Of a stretch of 64,000 nt of DNA, positions 49,621 through 59,302 are shown in pieces (position 1 is the stretch's first letter; each line of letters begins with the position of its first letter). The stretch spans positions 3,100,001 to 3,164,000 of the forward strand of contig OZ240228.1 of the NCBI GenBank assembly GCA_965197795.1, given 5' to 3'. Position numbers and translations under genes: made by a program. Source of the stretch: WHTK01 sp965197795. GTDB taxonomy: Bacteria; Chloroflexota; Dehalococcoidia; DSTF01; WHTK01. The notes beneath the pieces are model-generated. The model ran no database searches, was not told the origin of the DNA, and saw only the letters and a program-made list of their open reading frames with translations.

Positions 49621-49968
49621 CTACCCGGACCTCTGTTTGTCCTCCCAGGGCAGCCCTAGTCTGACGGTCAGCTCCCGGATCTTGAGTTGAAGGAATGCCT
49701 CGCTGCGCTCGTCGCCCTGGAACTGGTTCCACGTGGGATTCTGATCGGGCCAGTTGCGATTGACCAGCGTCCACATGGCATCGTCTGTCGCGGCAATGCA
49801 GGCTACTTCCAGGCTGCCAGCCTCTCCGCTGAGGAAGTAGTACCGCCGGTCACCCTTCAGGGGCGAAGAATGATATTTCAGGGAGCCGTCGGAAACCTGC
49901 TGCTGGCGACGAAGCGTCGTCTGGACGAGTTGCTCGAAGTTGCCGTAACGCTCGTGCTTCTCCGTCAT
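49621..49968 (-). CDS. Small hypothetical protein
   Basis: 115 residues. The composition is normal for a soluble protein and there is no membrane segment or known motif. It has an N-terminal helix ('GNFEQLVQTTLRRQQQ') and a beta-like middle ('RYYFLSGEAGSLEVACIA'). I do not recognise the family. It lies alone between R5 and R6. Confidence 0.45.
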   Translation of the reverse strand: MTEKHERYGNFEQLVQTTLRRQQQVSDGSLKYHSSPLKGDRRYYFLSGEAGSLEVACIAATDDAMWTLVNRNWPDQNPTWNQFQGDERSEAFLQLKIRELTVRLGLPWEDKQRSG

Positions 49969-50167
49969 GGTCTCGCCATGATTCTACGCCCCTTCGGCAA
50001 ATGGTGGCGGGAGATCACACGTGAATGTTTACGAGGCATCAGCCTTCGCGTGGGACCTAGACTCGGTTGAAACGATCAACCAGGATTCTCCGTTTGACAC
50101 GTATAGACCGCGACAGCATGATCAGGCTAGCTCATAACGTCTGCCTGACAGTCGAAGGAGGAAGCTC

Positions 50168-51502
50168 GTGCTGAACGTAAGGGACAATGAAATCCTGACT
50201 CGAGTCGGGCCGGGAGCTCCGATGGGTGACCTGATTCGGCAGTACTGGTTCCCTGCCATGCCCTCCTTCGAGCTGCCTTTGCCGGACAGCCCTCCCAAGA
50301 GAATCAGGTTGCTGGGAGAAAACCTCGTGGCCTTCCGCGATAGCCGGGGCGAAGTAGGCATTGTCGTTGAATCCTGCCCCCACCGCGGCGCTTCCTTGTT
50401 CTTCGGCCGCAACGAAGAGGAAGGCTTGCGCTGCGTCTATCACGGCTGGAAGTTCGACGTCAGCAGCGCCTGCGTCGATATGCCGTCGGAGCCGGCCGAG
50501 AGCAACTTCAAGGGCAAGGTCAGGGCGAAGGCCTACCCGGCCAGGGACGTCAACCACATGGTCTGGATCTACATGGGCCCGCGCGAGGTTCCGCCGCCCT
50601 TCCCCCTGCACGAGATCACAACGCTACCCGAGGACCAGGTCCTGCCGCCGCAGATCATGATGGAGGAGGCCAACTGGTTCCAGAACCTTGAAGGCGACAT
50701 CGACTCCTCCCACATCGATTACCTGCACTCACGGCTGACGCCGGAGGTTACCAATTCGCTGGCTCGAGGTTTCTTCAGCCGTGACAGGTCGCCGAAGCTC
50801 GACGTCGTGCCGACCGACTACGGCGCCTTCTATTCCGCGAGGCGCAAATGGGACGATGAGAACAACGTCTGGCATCGCATCACGCAGTACATCATGCCGA
50901 TGCACACGATGATCGCGGCTTCCAGCGGCGATACCGTCAGTCTGCGCTCTCACGTTCCGCTGGATGATCACTACTCGATGATGATCAGTCAGCGCGCCTT
51001 CCTGCACCGCTCAGCGACGCCGAGGGAGCGGGCCGAAGCGGCCAATGCCTTCACGGACACCGGCGGCTACCTGCCCGAGACCAGCGATCCTCGAACCCGC
51101 TACTTCACGGCTGCCAACAAGAGCAACGACTACAAGCGCGACTACGAACTCGAGAAGACGCGGCAGTTCACCGGCATCTCGCTGCTGCGCGCCAACCTGC
51201 AAGACCGCGCCATGACGGAGCTCATGACAAACGCGGAGGGGATCGAACCGATCTACGACCGCTCGAAGGAACACCTGGGGACCTCGGACGCCATGGTCAT
51301 CATGACCCGACGGATGCTGATCAAGGCCGCCAGCACGCTGCGTGAGCACGGCGTGCCGCCGGCCAACGTGGACAACGTGGAGATCGACCGAGTGTGGCCC
51401 GCCTCGATCATCCTTCAGGACGGCGAAGACTGGGTCAAAGCGACGGAGGATGCGCGTAACTACGCCGCCCGCCAGCCCGTGGCATACGTCGTACCTAACT
51501 AG
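50168..51502 (+). CDS. Rieske non-heme iron oxygenase alpha subunit, R6
   Basis: 444 residues, GTG start nine bases after GGAGG. Rieske 'CPHRGASLFFG' and 'CVYHGWKFDVSS'. Iron site 'GDIDSSHIDYLHSRL'. Ligand region 'LQDRAMTELMTNAEGIEPIY'. It is a close copy of R2 (36403), so the two came from one duplication. A strong terminator follows. Across it lie a Gfo/Idh/MocA oxidoreductase and an MFS carrier on the other strand. Confidence 0.93.
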   Translation: MLNVRDNEILTRVGPGAPMGDLIRQYWFPAMPSFELPLPDSPPKRIRLLGENLVAFRDSRGEVGIVVESCPHRGASLFFGRNEEEGLRCVYHGWKFDVSSACVDMPSEPAESNFKGKVRAKAYPARDVNHMVWIYMGPREVPPPFPLHEITTLPEDQVLPPQIMMEEANWFQNLEGDIDSSHIDYLHSRLTPEVTNSLARGFFSRDRSPKLDVVPTDYGAFYSARRKWDDENNVWHRITQYIMPMHTMIAASSGDTVSLRSHVPLDDHYSMMISQRAFLHRSATPRERAEAANAFTDTGGYLPETSDPRTRYFTAANKSNDYKRDYELEKTRQFTGISLLRANLQDRAMTELMTNAEGIEPIYDRSKEHLGTSDAMVIMTRRMLIKAASTLREHGVPPANVDNVEIDRVWPASIILQDGEDWVKATEDARNYAARQPVAYVVPN

Positions 51503-51527
51503 TCGAGCCATAGTAGGCGTATACATA

Positions 51528-51556
51528 AAAGCGGGGAGCCCTGAGCTCCCCGCTTT
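51528..51556. terminator. Terminator between R6 and the Gfo/Idh/MocA gene
   Basis: A perfect 12-base-pair stem, AAAGCGGGGAGC with GCTCCCCGCTTT, and a five-base loop. A T-rich tail follows on the plus strand. It serves both convergent genes. Confidence 0.8.
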
Positions 51557-51582
51557 GCTTTGTCATGCCCGCTGCTGCCTGC

Positions 51583-52683
51583 CTACGAGGTCGGCACGCG
51601 CGCACCGCTCTGGTCGTCTGAGAGCGCGATCGTGTCCAGCAGTCGGTAGACCTCGACCGCGTCGTCGAAGCTGGGTTGGGGTGGCGTGGACTCGTTGATC
51701 GCCCTGGCGAGGCGCTGGTACATGTGAGCCAGGTGAAACGAGCTGTCGGGCTTAACTTCTGGCGGGACCGTGATCATGTGTTCCGGCGTGACCAGCTCGC
51801 TGAGACGTTCTTCCCCCCGGTGTGCCCCTTCGATTCGGTTCGGCGCGACCATGGGCGGGCCACCCGACGTCGCCACAAGGGTCCCCTCGTCACCGTGAAT
51901 CTCGAGTCGCCAGCCGCTGCCGTGCGAGGCGACGTAGGCGAAGTTCGCCGATAACAATGCCCCCGAACCCGTCTTGGCGCTGAACACCACGCAGTCCGGC
52001 GAGTCAGCCGGCACGGTGTCGGTGGAATCGGGCACCGGCCACTCCTTGACCAGGGTCTCCAGGCGCGCGGACACATCTTGGAACCCTCCCAGGCAATTCG
52101 AGAGGATATCGAGGGAATGGGCTGTCTGGATCGAGAGGATGTGATTGCCGCTGGAGCGTTGTGCGGCCCAGAGAATCCCGGCGCGCATGTAGGGGCTGGA
52201 CATCAGCAGTTGCGCGTTGGCGCTGAGCGGCCTGCCGACGTAACCGGAGTCGATTAGCTCCTTGACGTGCAGTGCCCACGGTGCGGCGCGCCCCTGCAAG
52301 CCGGGCATCGCCGCCACTCCAGCGATCCTGGCGGCGTCCGCCATCTCCTCAACTTCCTGCAGGTTGCTCCCCAGCGGCCACTCGCAGTAAACGTGCTTAC
52401 CGGCGTCGAGCGCCGCGAGGACCATCTCTCGATGCCAGGGCACGCGTACCGCCACGCTGACCAGGTCGATTTCGGGATGCGCAACGAGCTCGTGATAGTC
52501 GGAAAACGCGAATCGTGCGCCGGTTGCGTTTGCCGCCTCTTGAGCCGTGTCCTGGTGCGCCGTGCAGATCGCCGTCAGCTCGTACTCTGGCAAGGCCTGC
52601 AGCGCCGGGATATGGCTGCGCCAGCCCCAACCGCGGTTCACCGATGCGCCGATCACGCCGACTCGAATTGCTCCTTCTGCCAC
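51583..52683 (-). CDS. Gfo/Idh/MocA-family oxidoreductase, Lys of EKP motif replaced
   Basis: 366 residues. Rossmann start 'VGVIGASVNRGWGWRSHIPA'. The usual Glu-Lys-Pro motif is 'CEWPLG' near 100, so the catalytic Lys is Trp, as in Gal80-like members. The C-terminal sheet domain includes 'WRLEIHGDEGTLVATSGG'. In the phthalate pathway, Pht4 belongs to this family, but the missing Lys makes a normal hydride-transfer role uncertain. The MFS gene starts 23 bases upstream on the same strand. Confidence 0.85.
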   Translation of the reverse strand: MAEGAIRVGVIGASVNRGWGWRSHIPALQALPEYELTAICTAHQDTAQEAANATGARFAFSDYHELVAHPEIDLVSVAVRVPWHREMVLAALDAGKHVYCEWPLGSNLQEVEEMADAARIAGVAAMPGLQGRAAPWALHVKELIDSGYVGRPLSANAQLLMSSPYMRAGILWAAQRSSGNHILSIQTAHSLDILSNCLGGFQDVSARLETLVKEWPVPDSTDTVPADSPDCVVFSAKTGSGALLSANFAYVASHGSGWRLEIHGDEGTLVATSGGPPMVAPNRIEGAHRGEERLSELVTPEHMITVPPEVKPDSSFHLAHMYQRLARAINESTPPQPSFDDAVEVYRLLDTIALSDDQSGARVPTS

Positions 52684-52705
52684 AGCTGAACCTCCCTCTT
52701 GGAAC

Positions 52706-53998
52706 CTAGGCTGCCGCCGCCGTTCCGGCTGCGCGGTCTTGCGACCTCACTGTTAGTACGAAAGCCAACACTCCCATTGCTCCGACGACCAGCAGGATTT
52801 GTAGCCACTGGTCGTAGCTCTGAGTCGAGTCGAAGGAGAGTCCGGCCAAGACGGGTCCGCCGGACATTCCCGCGATGAGTATGGTGTAGATCGCCATGCG
52901 GATCGAGTTGTAGTGTCGACGCCCGTAAGTGTGGCCCAGGACAGCCCATAGCACCGGCCAGTTCGAGCCGCCGAACGCCAGCAGCGACATGGCCGGTATG
53001 TACAGCCAGATGCTCTCGGCTGCCAGCAGCAAAACGACACCAGACGTTGTCACCAGCATCATTCCGGTTAACACCCTGGTCCCGCCGAAGCGGTCGGCGG
53101 CCCACGCGGTCAGCAGGACGATCGGCACTGTGAGCACCAACTGCAGGCTCAGCAGGCCTGCCCCCAGGCCCTCACTTTCGCCCTTCGACTCCATCAGCGG
53201 AACCAGGTGGAAGATCAGACTGAGGTTGATGAACAGCATGCAGCCGGTGCCCAGGCCCATGGTCCAGAAGAACCGCGTCCGGACCGCCTCCTTCAACGTT
53301 GCGCCGGTGGCGGGGCGCGACCCCGCGACGTTCGCCACTGGCTCAGGCCGTGGATCGCCGTCAGGGGTCAGGCCCATCTCCTCAGGCGTGTCACGCACAA
53401 TGAACACCGCGAATAACCCCGTCGCCACCAGGATCGTCCCGCCCGCCACGATTGCCGTTCTCCAGCCCAGCTCGCTGATTGCCAGCGCCATCACCGGCAG
53501 CAACAGCGCTCCGGCCCCGTGGCCGACGTTGAGTAGCGAGAGCGATCGCGCCTTCTGGCGGTCGAACCAGTTGTTAAGGATGGGAGCGCCGGAGTTCAGG
53601 ACGGCCCAGTTGTACGCCACGCCCAGCGGGATCGTGAAGATGATAATGACCTGCCACAGCTCCTGCGCCTGCGAAAGCAGGAGGTAACCTGATCCGGCGA
53701 CGAGCAGTGACCAGAACATGATCCGCCGCATGCCGAAGCGGTCCATCAGCCAGCCGCCCAACACCGCTGTAGTCGCCACGGCGACGTTGCCCGCCGTCGC
53801 CATTAGCGAGACCGTCGCTCGCTTGGCGCCGAACTCCTCCTCGAGCGGCAATACCAGCAGACCCAGGGCGCTGTGCCCCACGCCCGAAGCGACGATCCGC
53901 ATCCCGGCCAGCGCCAGGAGGATCCACCAACCGTAGAACGGAGCGGCGGCAATAACTCGCAGGGCACCCGGTTCGGGCGGCGTTTTGGTTTCTTGCAC
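52706..53998 (-). CDS. MFS transporter, monocarboxylate/oxalate-formate type (copy 2)
   Basis: 430 residues, 12 membrane segments. 'FYGWWILLALAGMRIVASG' at the start, motif A 'GWLMDRFGMRRIMF' and the loop 'DTPEEMGLTPDGDP' place it with copy 1 (24380) and copy 3 (56231). It is upstream of and close to the Gfo/Idh/MocA gene, so they likely form one transcript. A carboxylated aromatic substrate would fit the neighbourhood. Confidence 0.87.
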   Translation of the reverse strand: MQETKTPPEPGALRVIAAAPFYGWWILLALAGMRIVASGVGHSALGLLVLPLEEEFGAKRATVSLMATAGNVAVATTAVLGGWLMDRFGMRRIMFWSLLVAGSGYLLLSQAQELWQVIIIFTIPLGVAYNWAVLNSGAPILNNWFDRQKARSLSLLNVGHGAGALLLPVMALAISELGWRTAIVAGGTILVATGLFAVFIVRDTPEEMGLTPDGDPRPEPVANVAGSRPATGATLKEAVRTRFFWTMGLGTGCMLFINLSLIFHLVPLMESKGESEGLGAGLLSLQLVLTVPIVLLTAWAADRFGGTRVLTGMMLVTTSGVVLLLAAESIWLYIPAMSLLAFGGSNWPVLWAVLGHTYGRRHYNSIRMAIYTILIAGMSGGPVLAGLSFDSTQSYDQWLQILLVVGAMGVLAFVLTVRSQDRAAGTAAAA

Positions 53999-54182
53999 GG
54001 TTGGCTTTCGTTGTTATCGAGGCTTAGCGGGTGACGGACTCAAGTATAGGCTGAGTCTGGAGCCGGGCGTTGCCTTTTTCACTATCGCGTGGAGGATTCG
54101 ACGAGGTCGAGGCAGACATAGCGTGCCGATAGTAGACTGCGGAGCAGAGAAATCCTGGCTGAGACGACGCTTGTGAAGGACG

Positions 54183-55693
54183 GTGGGGAAGGCCGGCACT
54201 GCGATGGCTCTTCAGACCGATAGCCCAACCAACCGTATCGGTGTTCTCATCGTCGTATGCGTCGCGATGCTATTTGGCGTTCTCAACACATCCGCCATCG
54301 TGGTCGTGCCTCCAGATATCGCGGCCGATCTAGACGTCAACATTAGCGAGCTCAGCTGGGTGATGACGGGATTTCTTCTCGTCTACGGCGTGGCGATCCC
54401 CTTCTACGGCAGGTTGGCGGATTTACACGGTGCGCGCCCCCTGTTTATTTTTGGCGTGGGCGTCTTCGCGGTAGGCTCGCTGCTCGCGGCGCTCGCATCT
54501 GACTTCCCCTTGCTGCTGGGGGCCCGGTTGATTCAGTCGGCTGGCGGCGCGGCGGTGCCCGGACTCGGCATGGCGATGGCGATCCGCGCCTATGGACCAG
54601 AGTCACGCGGCATCGTGCTCGGGGTGATCGGAGCGACCATCGGCTTCGGCGGGGGCATCGGGCCGCTCCTGGGCGGTGTTCTGGCAGACGCCTGGGGTTG
54701 GGAGTCGATCTTCCTGGCAACCTCCGCTACGGCGCTGATCATTCCAGCCGCGTTGGTGGCTTTACCACGTGAAGAGGAGACCGTTCCTGGCAGGCTCGAC
54801 GTTCTTGGCGGCGTCCTACTCGGGTCGCCGTGGTTGGAGTACTGCTTGCTTCGACGGAAGGGGCAAGCGCCGGGTGGACATCCACCTGGCCGATCGCTGG
54901 CATAGTCATGGCTGTGGTCTCCCTGGCGCTGCTTGCGCTCAACCAGCGAACGTCCGCGTCGCCGTTCATCCCCAACGAGTTCCTTAACAACCAAAAGCTG
55001 ATCGCGTTCGTGTCCATGAGTTTTCTCGTGATGGCCGCCAACGTTGGGCCGCTGATTGGAATTCCCGTCATGCTGGCCGCCTTCAATGGCTCGGCCGCGA
55101 TCGACATTGGCCTAATCATGTTGCCAGCTGCCATCTTCACAGCGCTGAGCGGCGTTTTCGCCGGCAAACTAGTTGACCGTCTCGGTGCACGCCTCTTGGC
55201 GAGGACCGGCGGGTTGCTAATGCTGGTCGCCGTAATAGGGCTATCCAGCTTCTCTGGTGATGAAGCGTGGCTAATAGCTGCCTCTGGTGGCGTGCTGGGT
55301 GGCGGCTTCGGGCTGGTCAACACTCCTCTCGCCACGTCCGTGTCACGAGTTGTGCAACCGCAGGTCTTGGCGTCGGCCCTGGGGATCAATTCGATGCTCT
55401 TCTTCATAGGCGGCAGTATCGGAGCCGCCGCGCTGCTGGGCTTCTCTGCGACCGACGTACAGTCGTCTCTCAATCCGGTTCACGAAGCCGTTGGCGCCGG
55501 ATTCAGCGATGGGTTCTTGTTCTTGGCTCTGCCTGTCCTGGCGGTCCTCTACCTATCATCAAGGCTGCCTGTGGCGGTCCCCCAGGAGTTGGAGGCGGAG
55601 GCCACGCCGACCTACCTATGGCGACCAGACTGCTCGATTCCGTGGGTGTCGGAATGCGAGGAGTCTCTGTGGGAAAAAGCCGAGGGAGCGTAG
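54183..55693 (+). CDS. DHA2-type MFS transporter (one frameshift)
   Basis: About 503 residues joined, 14 membrane segments. 'MLFGVLNTSAIVVVPPDIAA' and 'MTGFLLVYGVAIPFYGRLAD' are helices 1-2, and 'GIGPLLGGVLADAWGWESIF' is the motif C region. The frame breaks near 54826 after 'LGGVLLGSPWL' and continues as 'VGVLLASTEGASAG'. Unlike the DHA2 pseudogene at 28575, no segment is missing. The product is likely a drug or metabolite exporter. Confidence 0.83.
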
Positions 55694-55864
55694 CTTGGCC
55701 AGGCCTTGGTAGAATTGGGTAGGCAAGACGGTGAATTCGTGACGGGAAGACTTAGGGCGGTTCCTAATACGTTTCGGTGCTAAAGTGCCGATAGACGCAT
55801 TAGCGGCATTCGAGGCAGACGGGGCCTCCCGCGAGACGTGTCGATTATAAGGACGGTGCATACC

Positions 55865-56092
55865 ATGGCTGAGCACGATGGCCTTATCCCGGTGGACTCT
55901 GTAGAGGATCAGTCGGCGCCACGCTGCGTCCGCTGCTCGAATTGGATCATCGAGAACCCAACCGGGAACCTGTTCTGTCGCGACTGCATCGAGGACATTT
56001 GGGAACACGCCGAGTCGTACGGCGGGAAACAGAAGACCCTCCGCGTCGTCGGACGACGTAACAAGTTCCTCCCGAAACCGCGAGCCGCCTAG
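55865..56092 (+). CDS. Small zinc-ribbon-like protein
   Basis: 75 residues from the ATG at 55865. Two CxxC knuckles, 'CVRCSNW' and 'CRDCIED', 18 residues apart, form a probable zinc site. A basic tail 'VVGRRNKFLPKPRAA' follows. The family is not recognised. A role in RNA or protein binding is possible. Confidence 0.55.
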   Translation: MAEHDGLIPVDSVEDQSAPRCVRCSNWIIENPTGNLFCRDCIEDIWEHAESYGGKQKTLRVVGRRNKFLPKPRAA

Positions 56093-56137
56093 CGCACGCT
56101 GCGGCGCGGGCTGCCGCCCTCTGCGGCGGGCTCAGGA

Positions 56138-56181
56138 CAGGCTGCACGTCCTGGAACTCGATGATGGTGAAGTCGAGCAGG
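56138..56181 (-). repeat. Dispersed gene-end repeat, copy B
   Basis: On the minus strand it encodes 'LLDFTIIEFQDV', the same pattern as copy D 'LDFAIAEFQDM', with a degraded continuation. It has no intact gene upstream. Confidence 0.45.
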
Positions 56182-56230
56182 ACAGTCGCTGCGGTCAGCG
56201 GTAGTATCGCCGCAGGATGCGCTCTTCGGT

Positions 56231-57592
56231 TTGGTCTCAGGAGATGGCGATTACCGCGCAGCGACGCTTGTGCCGCGCCTGGTGAAACGCCTGACGAACT
56301 CCCTGCAGGCGAGGCGGCCGCGTAGGGTCTATTACGGCTGGTACATAGTCGCGGCCGCGCTTTGTGCGCAGATGACCGCCGTGGCGATTCAGAGCCACGC
56401 CCAGGCGGTCTTCCTCGAACCGATGACGACGGACCTGGGTTGGTCTAGAACTGATTTCACCTGGGCCCAGACCTTTGGAACCCTGGTGATGAGCGGCGGC
56501 GGGTTCCTGGTCGGTAGTCTCCTGGACGTTAAGGGTCCTCGCCCCTTCATGCTGGCAGGGGCAGTCGTGATGTCGGCCAGCGTCGTGAGCCTCAGTCAGG
56601 TGGACAGTGTCTGGCAGTTTCTGCTGCTACGCGGCGTCGGCATCGCTCTCGGCTCGGTCATGCTTGGCAACTTGGTCGCGAACACGACGGTATCGAAGTG
56701 GTTCGTGCGCAAGCGGGCTTGGGCGATCACGATCTCCACGACGGGTCTCTCGATTTCGGGTGCGGTGACGCCGCGGATCGTGGCCGAGCTGGTCAACTCA
56801 TTTGGCTGGCAGACCTCGTGGGTGATTCTCGGGCTGGGGCTGCTTCTGCTGGCAATCCCGGCCGCCCTGGTCATGCGACGGAGGCCTGAGGACTACGGGC
56901 TGCTGCCCGATGGCGATGATGGGGCCAAGCTCCCCCAGACTCACGCCGGCCGGCCCGTGGTTACTGCCGCCAGTGAGGAACAGTGGACGCGAGAAGAGGC
57001 CGTCCGTACCAAGGCATTCTGGGTGCTGATCATTTCCTTTGCGCTGGCTAGTTTCAGCACTGGCGCCTTCTTCCTCCATCTCATCGCCTACATCCAGGAC
57101 GCCGGCTTTTCGTCACAGGCGGCGGCAGGCAGGTTCAGCACAGCCTTGCTGGCAACGGCGCTATCGCGACCAATCTGGGGCGCCCTAATGCAACGTTTCG
57201 CGCCTCGCTACTGCGCTTCGTTCGGATTCGGGACGATGTCGGTTTGCACAGCAGGCATCGTTATGTCGTTGAACGCCGACAGCTCGCTGGTGCTCTACGC
57301 ATTTCTCATAGGTTGGGGGTTTGGCTTTGGCGGTCGCGTGCCCCTGCAGGAGCTAATTTGGGCCACCTATTTCGGCAGGGAGAACATAGGAAAGATTCGG
57401 GGCATGGCGCTACCGCTGATCGCGGTGGCGACGGCTATCGGCCCGCAGTTCGCGGCCCGCGCTTATGACGTGGCGGGCAGCTACGACACTGCCTTTATTG
57501 CGTTCGCCGTGACCTCGGCCATGGCGGCTGGTTCGGTCCTCCTGGCCAAGCCACCTCGGCGCCCGGCGCCCCAGGCCCCCGTTTCTGGCTAA
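56231..57592 (+). CDS. MFS transporter, monocarboxylate/oxalate-formate type (copy 3)
   Basis: 453 residues, 12 membrane segments. 'YYGWYIVAAALCAQMTAVAI' begins helix 1 near residue 34. The loop 'MRRRPEDYGLLPDGDDG' and 'KWFVRKRAWAITISTTGLS' match copies 1 and 2. The first 30 residues are poorly conserved, so the real start may be a later in-frame codon nearer the helix. It lies close to R7 (convergent). Confidence 0.86.
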   Translation: MVSGDGDYRAATLVPRLVKRLTNSLQARRPRRVYYGWYIVAAALCAQMTAVAIQSHAQAVFLEPMTTDLGWSRTDFTWAQTFGTLVMSGGGFLVGSLLDVKGPRPFMLAGAVVMSASVVSLSQVDSVWQFLLLRGVGIALGSVMLGNLVANTTVSKWFVRKRAWAITISTTGLSISGAVTPRIVAELVNSFGWQTSWVILGLGLLLLAIPAALVMRRRPEDYGLLPDGDDGAKLPQTHAGRPVVTAASEEQWTREEAVRTKAFWVLIISFALASFSTGAFFLHLIAYIQDAGFSSQAAAGRFSTALLATALSRPIWGALMQRFAPRYCASFGFGTMSVCTAGIVMSLNADSSLVLYAFLIGWGFGFGGRVPLQELIWATYFGRENIGKIRGMALPLIAVATAIGPQFAARAYDVAGSYDTAFIAFAVTSAMAAGSVLLAKPPRRPAPQAPVSG

Positions 57593-57770
57593 CCCGGCGC
57601 AAGGGTCGCAGCGAGAATGGCCAAGCACCGCTGTTGGGCGGACGCTCCTCAAACTGCCGCGAGCGAAGTTTTGAGAGCCACTACTCGACCCCTCCGTATG
57701 AGCAGCCTCCGGCACCTCGGCGGTCATGGCATGACGGCAGAGCGCTGCCCGCGGGACGTCGGACAGATCT

Positions 57771-57860
57771 CATGCCTTCAGCAACCCCCCGGCGCCCCAG
57801 TCCCCGCTCAAGCGCAGGCCGCATCTTCATGTCGTGGAACTCGGTGAAGAGGTGCGGGCC
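57771..57860 (-). repeat. Dispersed gene-end repeat, copy C
   Basis: On the minus strand it encodes 'LFTEFHDMKMRPALERGLGR' then 'RGVAEG', a longer variant of copies A and D. It is just beyond the R7 stop but not in its frame. Confidence 0.5.
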
Positions 57861-57863
57861 TGC

Positions 57864-59243
57864 TTACAGCGTGACTGTCCGGGCTAGTTGGGCCATCTTC
57901 ATCGGGAGCTGAGGCTGAAGCGCCTTGGTCTTCGCGTTGGCGATGGCTTCCTCTTCGGTATCGCCGATCGCCGTTTCCCGATGGATCTGGTACACGTTGG
58001 GATGCAATGGCCCCGAAGGCTCCTTCCCCTGCGCCAATTCTTTCGCCGCCTTCAACAGGCGCCGGCGCATATAGATGATCACGTAGTCGGAGCGTGCCAG
58101 GTGTTCTTTAGTTCGATCCGCAATCGGGCCCCACTGGGCCTCGATTAGCGCGATGTCCTGCAGCGGGAAGCAGCCAATCCCGGTGTAGGTAAAGCTTTTC
58201 TGAGCCACGCGGTCGATCTCATAGTCGTTGCTGATATTGGCCTTGGGCATCCAGGTGCGCGGGAGGAGTTCAGGGAAGCTGTAGCCGCTGTCCTTGTACT
58301 TGTGCAGGTCCGCCTCGGAGATCGGCTCCCAACTCCAGCGAAGTCGGTAGAACATCAGACTCTCGTTGTCGATTGGAATCCGCATGTTGCTTGAGAAATG
58401 ACCGTGCGCGGCGACTCCTGCCGTGCAGAAGATCGGCATCCACCAGGTGGCACCGACGCTCGCCATGACGCGGCCATCCGGCTGCGGCGTTAGTTGAATG
58501 CTGAGTGTGGCCTGCTCGTGATCCTCAAGCCTGGAATTGAGGCCACCCGCGCGGTGCGATGAGGTGCCAACTTCCGTGACCCTTCGATTGCCGACTGCCC
58601 GTGGAAAAGGCTCGTCGGGATCAGATGCACCATTATTGGGCATTCGTTGACCCGCGAAGTCGCGGAGACTGCCATCAAGGTTGCTGTGGAGGAAACGAGC
58701 GTGGCTGGGATCGTAGTCGCCCTCCATCGCTTGTAAATAGTTGCAGGACTCGATGAATTTGGTCACGTAGCGGTGGCTCTTCGGCAGGTTCAGCCACTCG
58801 AAGCCTGGCATGGGGGGCTTTCTGTCGGACGGGCCCATGTAGGCCCAGATCAGGTCTCCCGCCTCGACGGTCGGGTAGCATTTGATCTTTATCTTGTCTC
58901 TGTAGGACGAACCTTCGGGTGTGTTCGGCAGGTCAGTGCAGGCGCCGTCGACGTCGAACTTCCAGCCATGGTAGACGCAGCGCAGTCCGTTCTCTTCGTT
59001 GCGTCCGAAGAACAACGGCGCGCCGCGATGGGGACAGTAAGCGTCGACCAAACCGACTCGGCCATCTGTGGCACGAAAGGCGATGAGGTTCTCACCGAGT
59101 ACCTTGACGCGAACGGGAACGGAGTCAACGCCGGGCAACTCCTCCGATAGGGCGACCGGCAACCAGAATCGCCTGAAGAGCTCGCCCATCGGCGTGCCAG
59201 GGTTCGTGTCGGTTATTAGCTCGTTGTCTTCTTTTGACAGCAT
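57864..59243 (-). CDS. Rieske non-heme iron oxygenase alpha subunit, R7
   Basis: 459 residues. Rieske 'CPHRGAPLFFG' and 'CVYHGWKFDVDG'. The following segment is 'DLPNTPEGSSYRDK', where R1-R6 have 'DMPSE'. Iron site 'GDYDPSHARFLHSNLDG'. Ligand region 'LQDIALIEAQWGPIADRTKE'. With R8 it forms a distinct subgroup with a longer middle domain and Gln-Trp in the ligand loop. The ATG is unambiguous. Confidence 0.93.
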   Translation of the reverse strand: MLSKEDNELITDTNPGTPMGELFRRFWLPVALSEELPGVDSVPVRVKVLGENLIAFRATDGRVGLVDAYCPHRGAPLFFGRNEENGLRCVYHGWKFDVDGACTDLPNTPEGSSYRDKIKIKCYPTVEAGDLIWAYMGPSDRKPPMPGFEWLNLPKSHRYVTKFIESCNYLQAMEGDYDPSHARFLHSNLDGSLRDFAGQRMPNNGASDPDEPFPRAVGNRRVTEVGTSSHRAGGLNSRLEDHEQATLSIQLTPQPDGRVMASVGATWWMPIFCTAGVAAHGHFSSNMRIPIDNESLMFYRLRWSWEPISEADLHKYKDSGYSFPELLPRTWMPKANISNDYEIDRVAQKSFTYTGIGCFPLQDIALIEAQWGPIADRTKEHLARSDYVIIYMRRRLLKAAKELAQGKEPSGPLHPNVYQIHRETAIGDTEEEAIANAKTKALQPQLPMKMAQLARTVTL

Positions 59244-59302
59244 CGCGTCTTCTCCTGGGCTAATTCTCTGAATACTTTAGCGGAAAATCCGAATGCTGCT
59301 CG

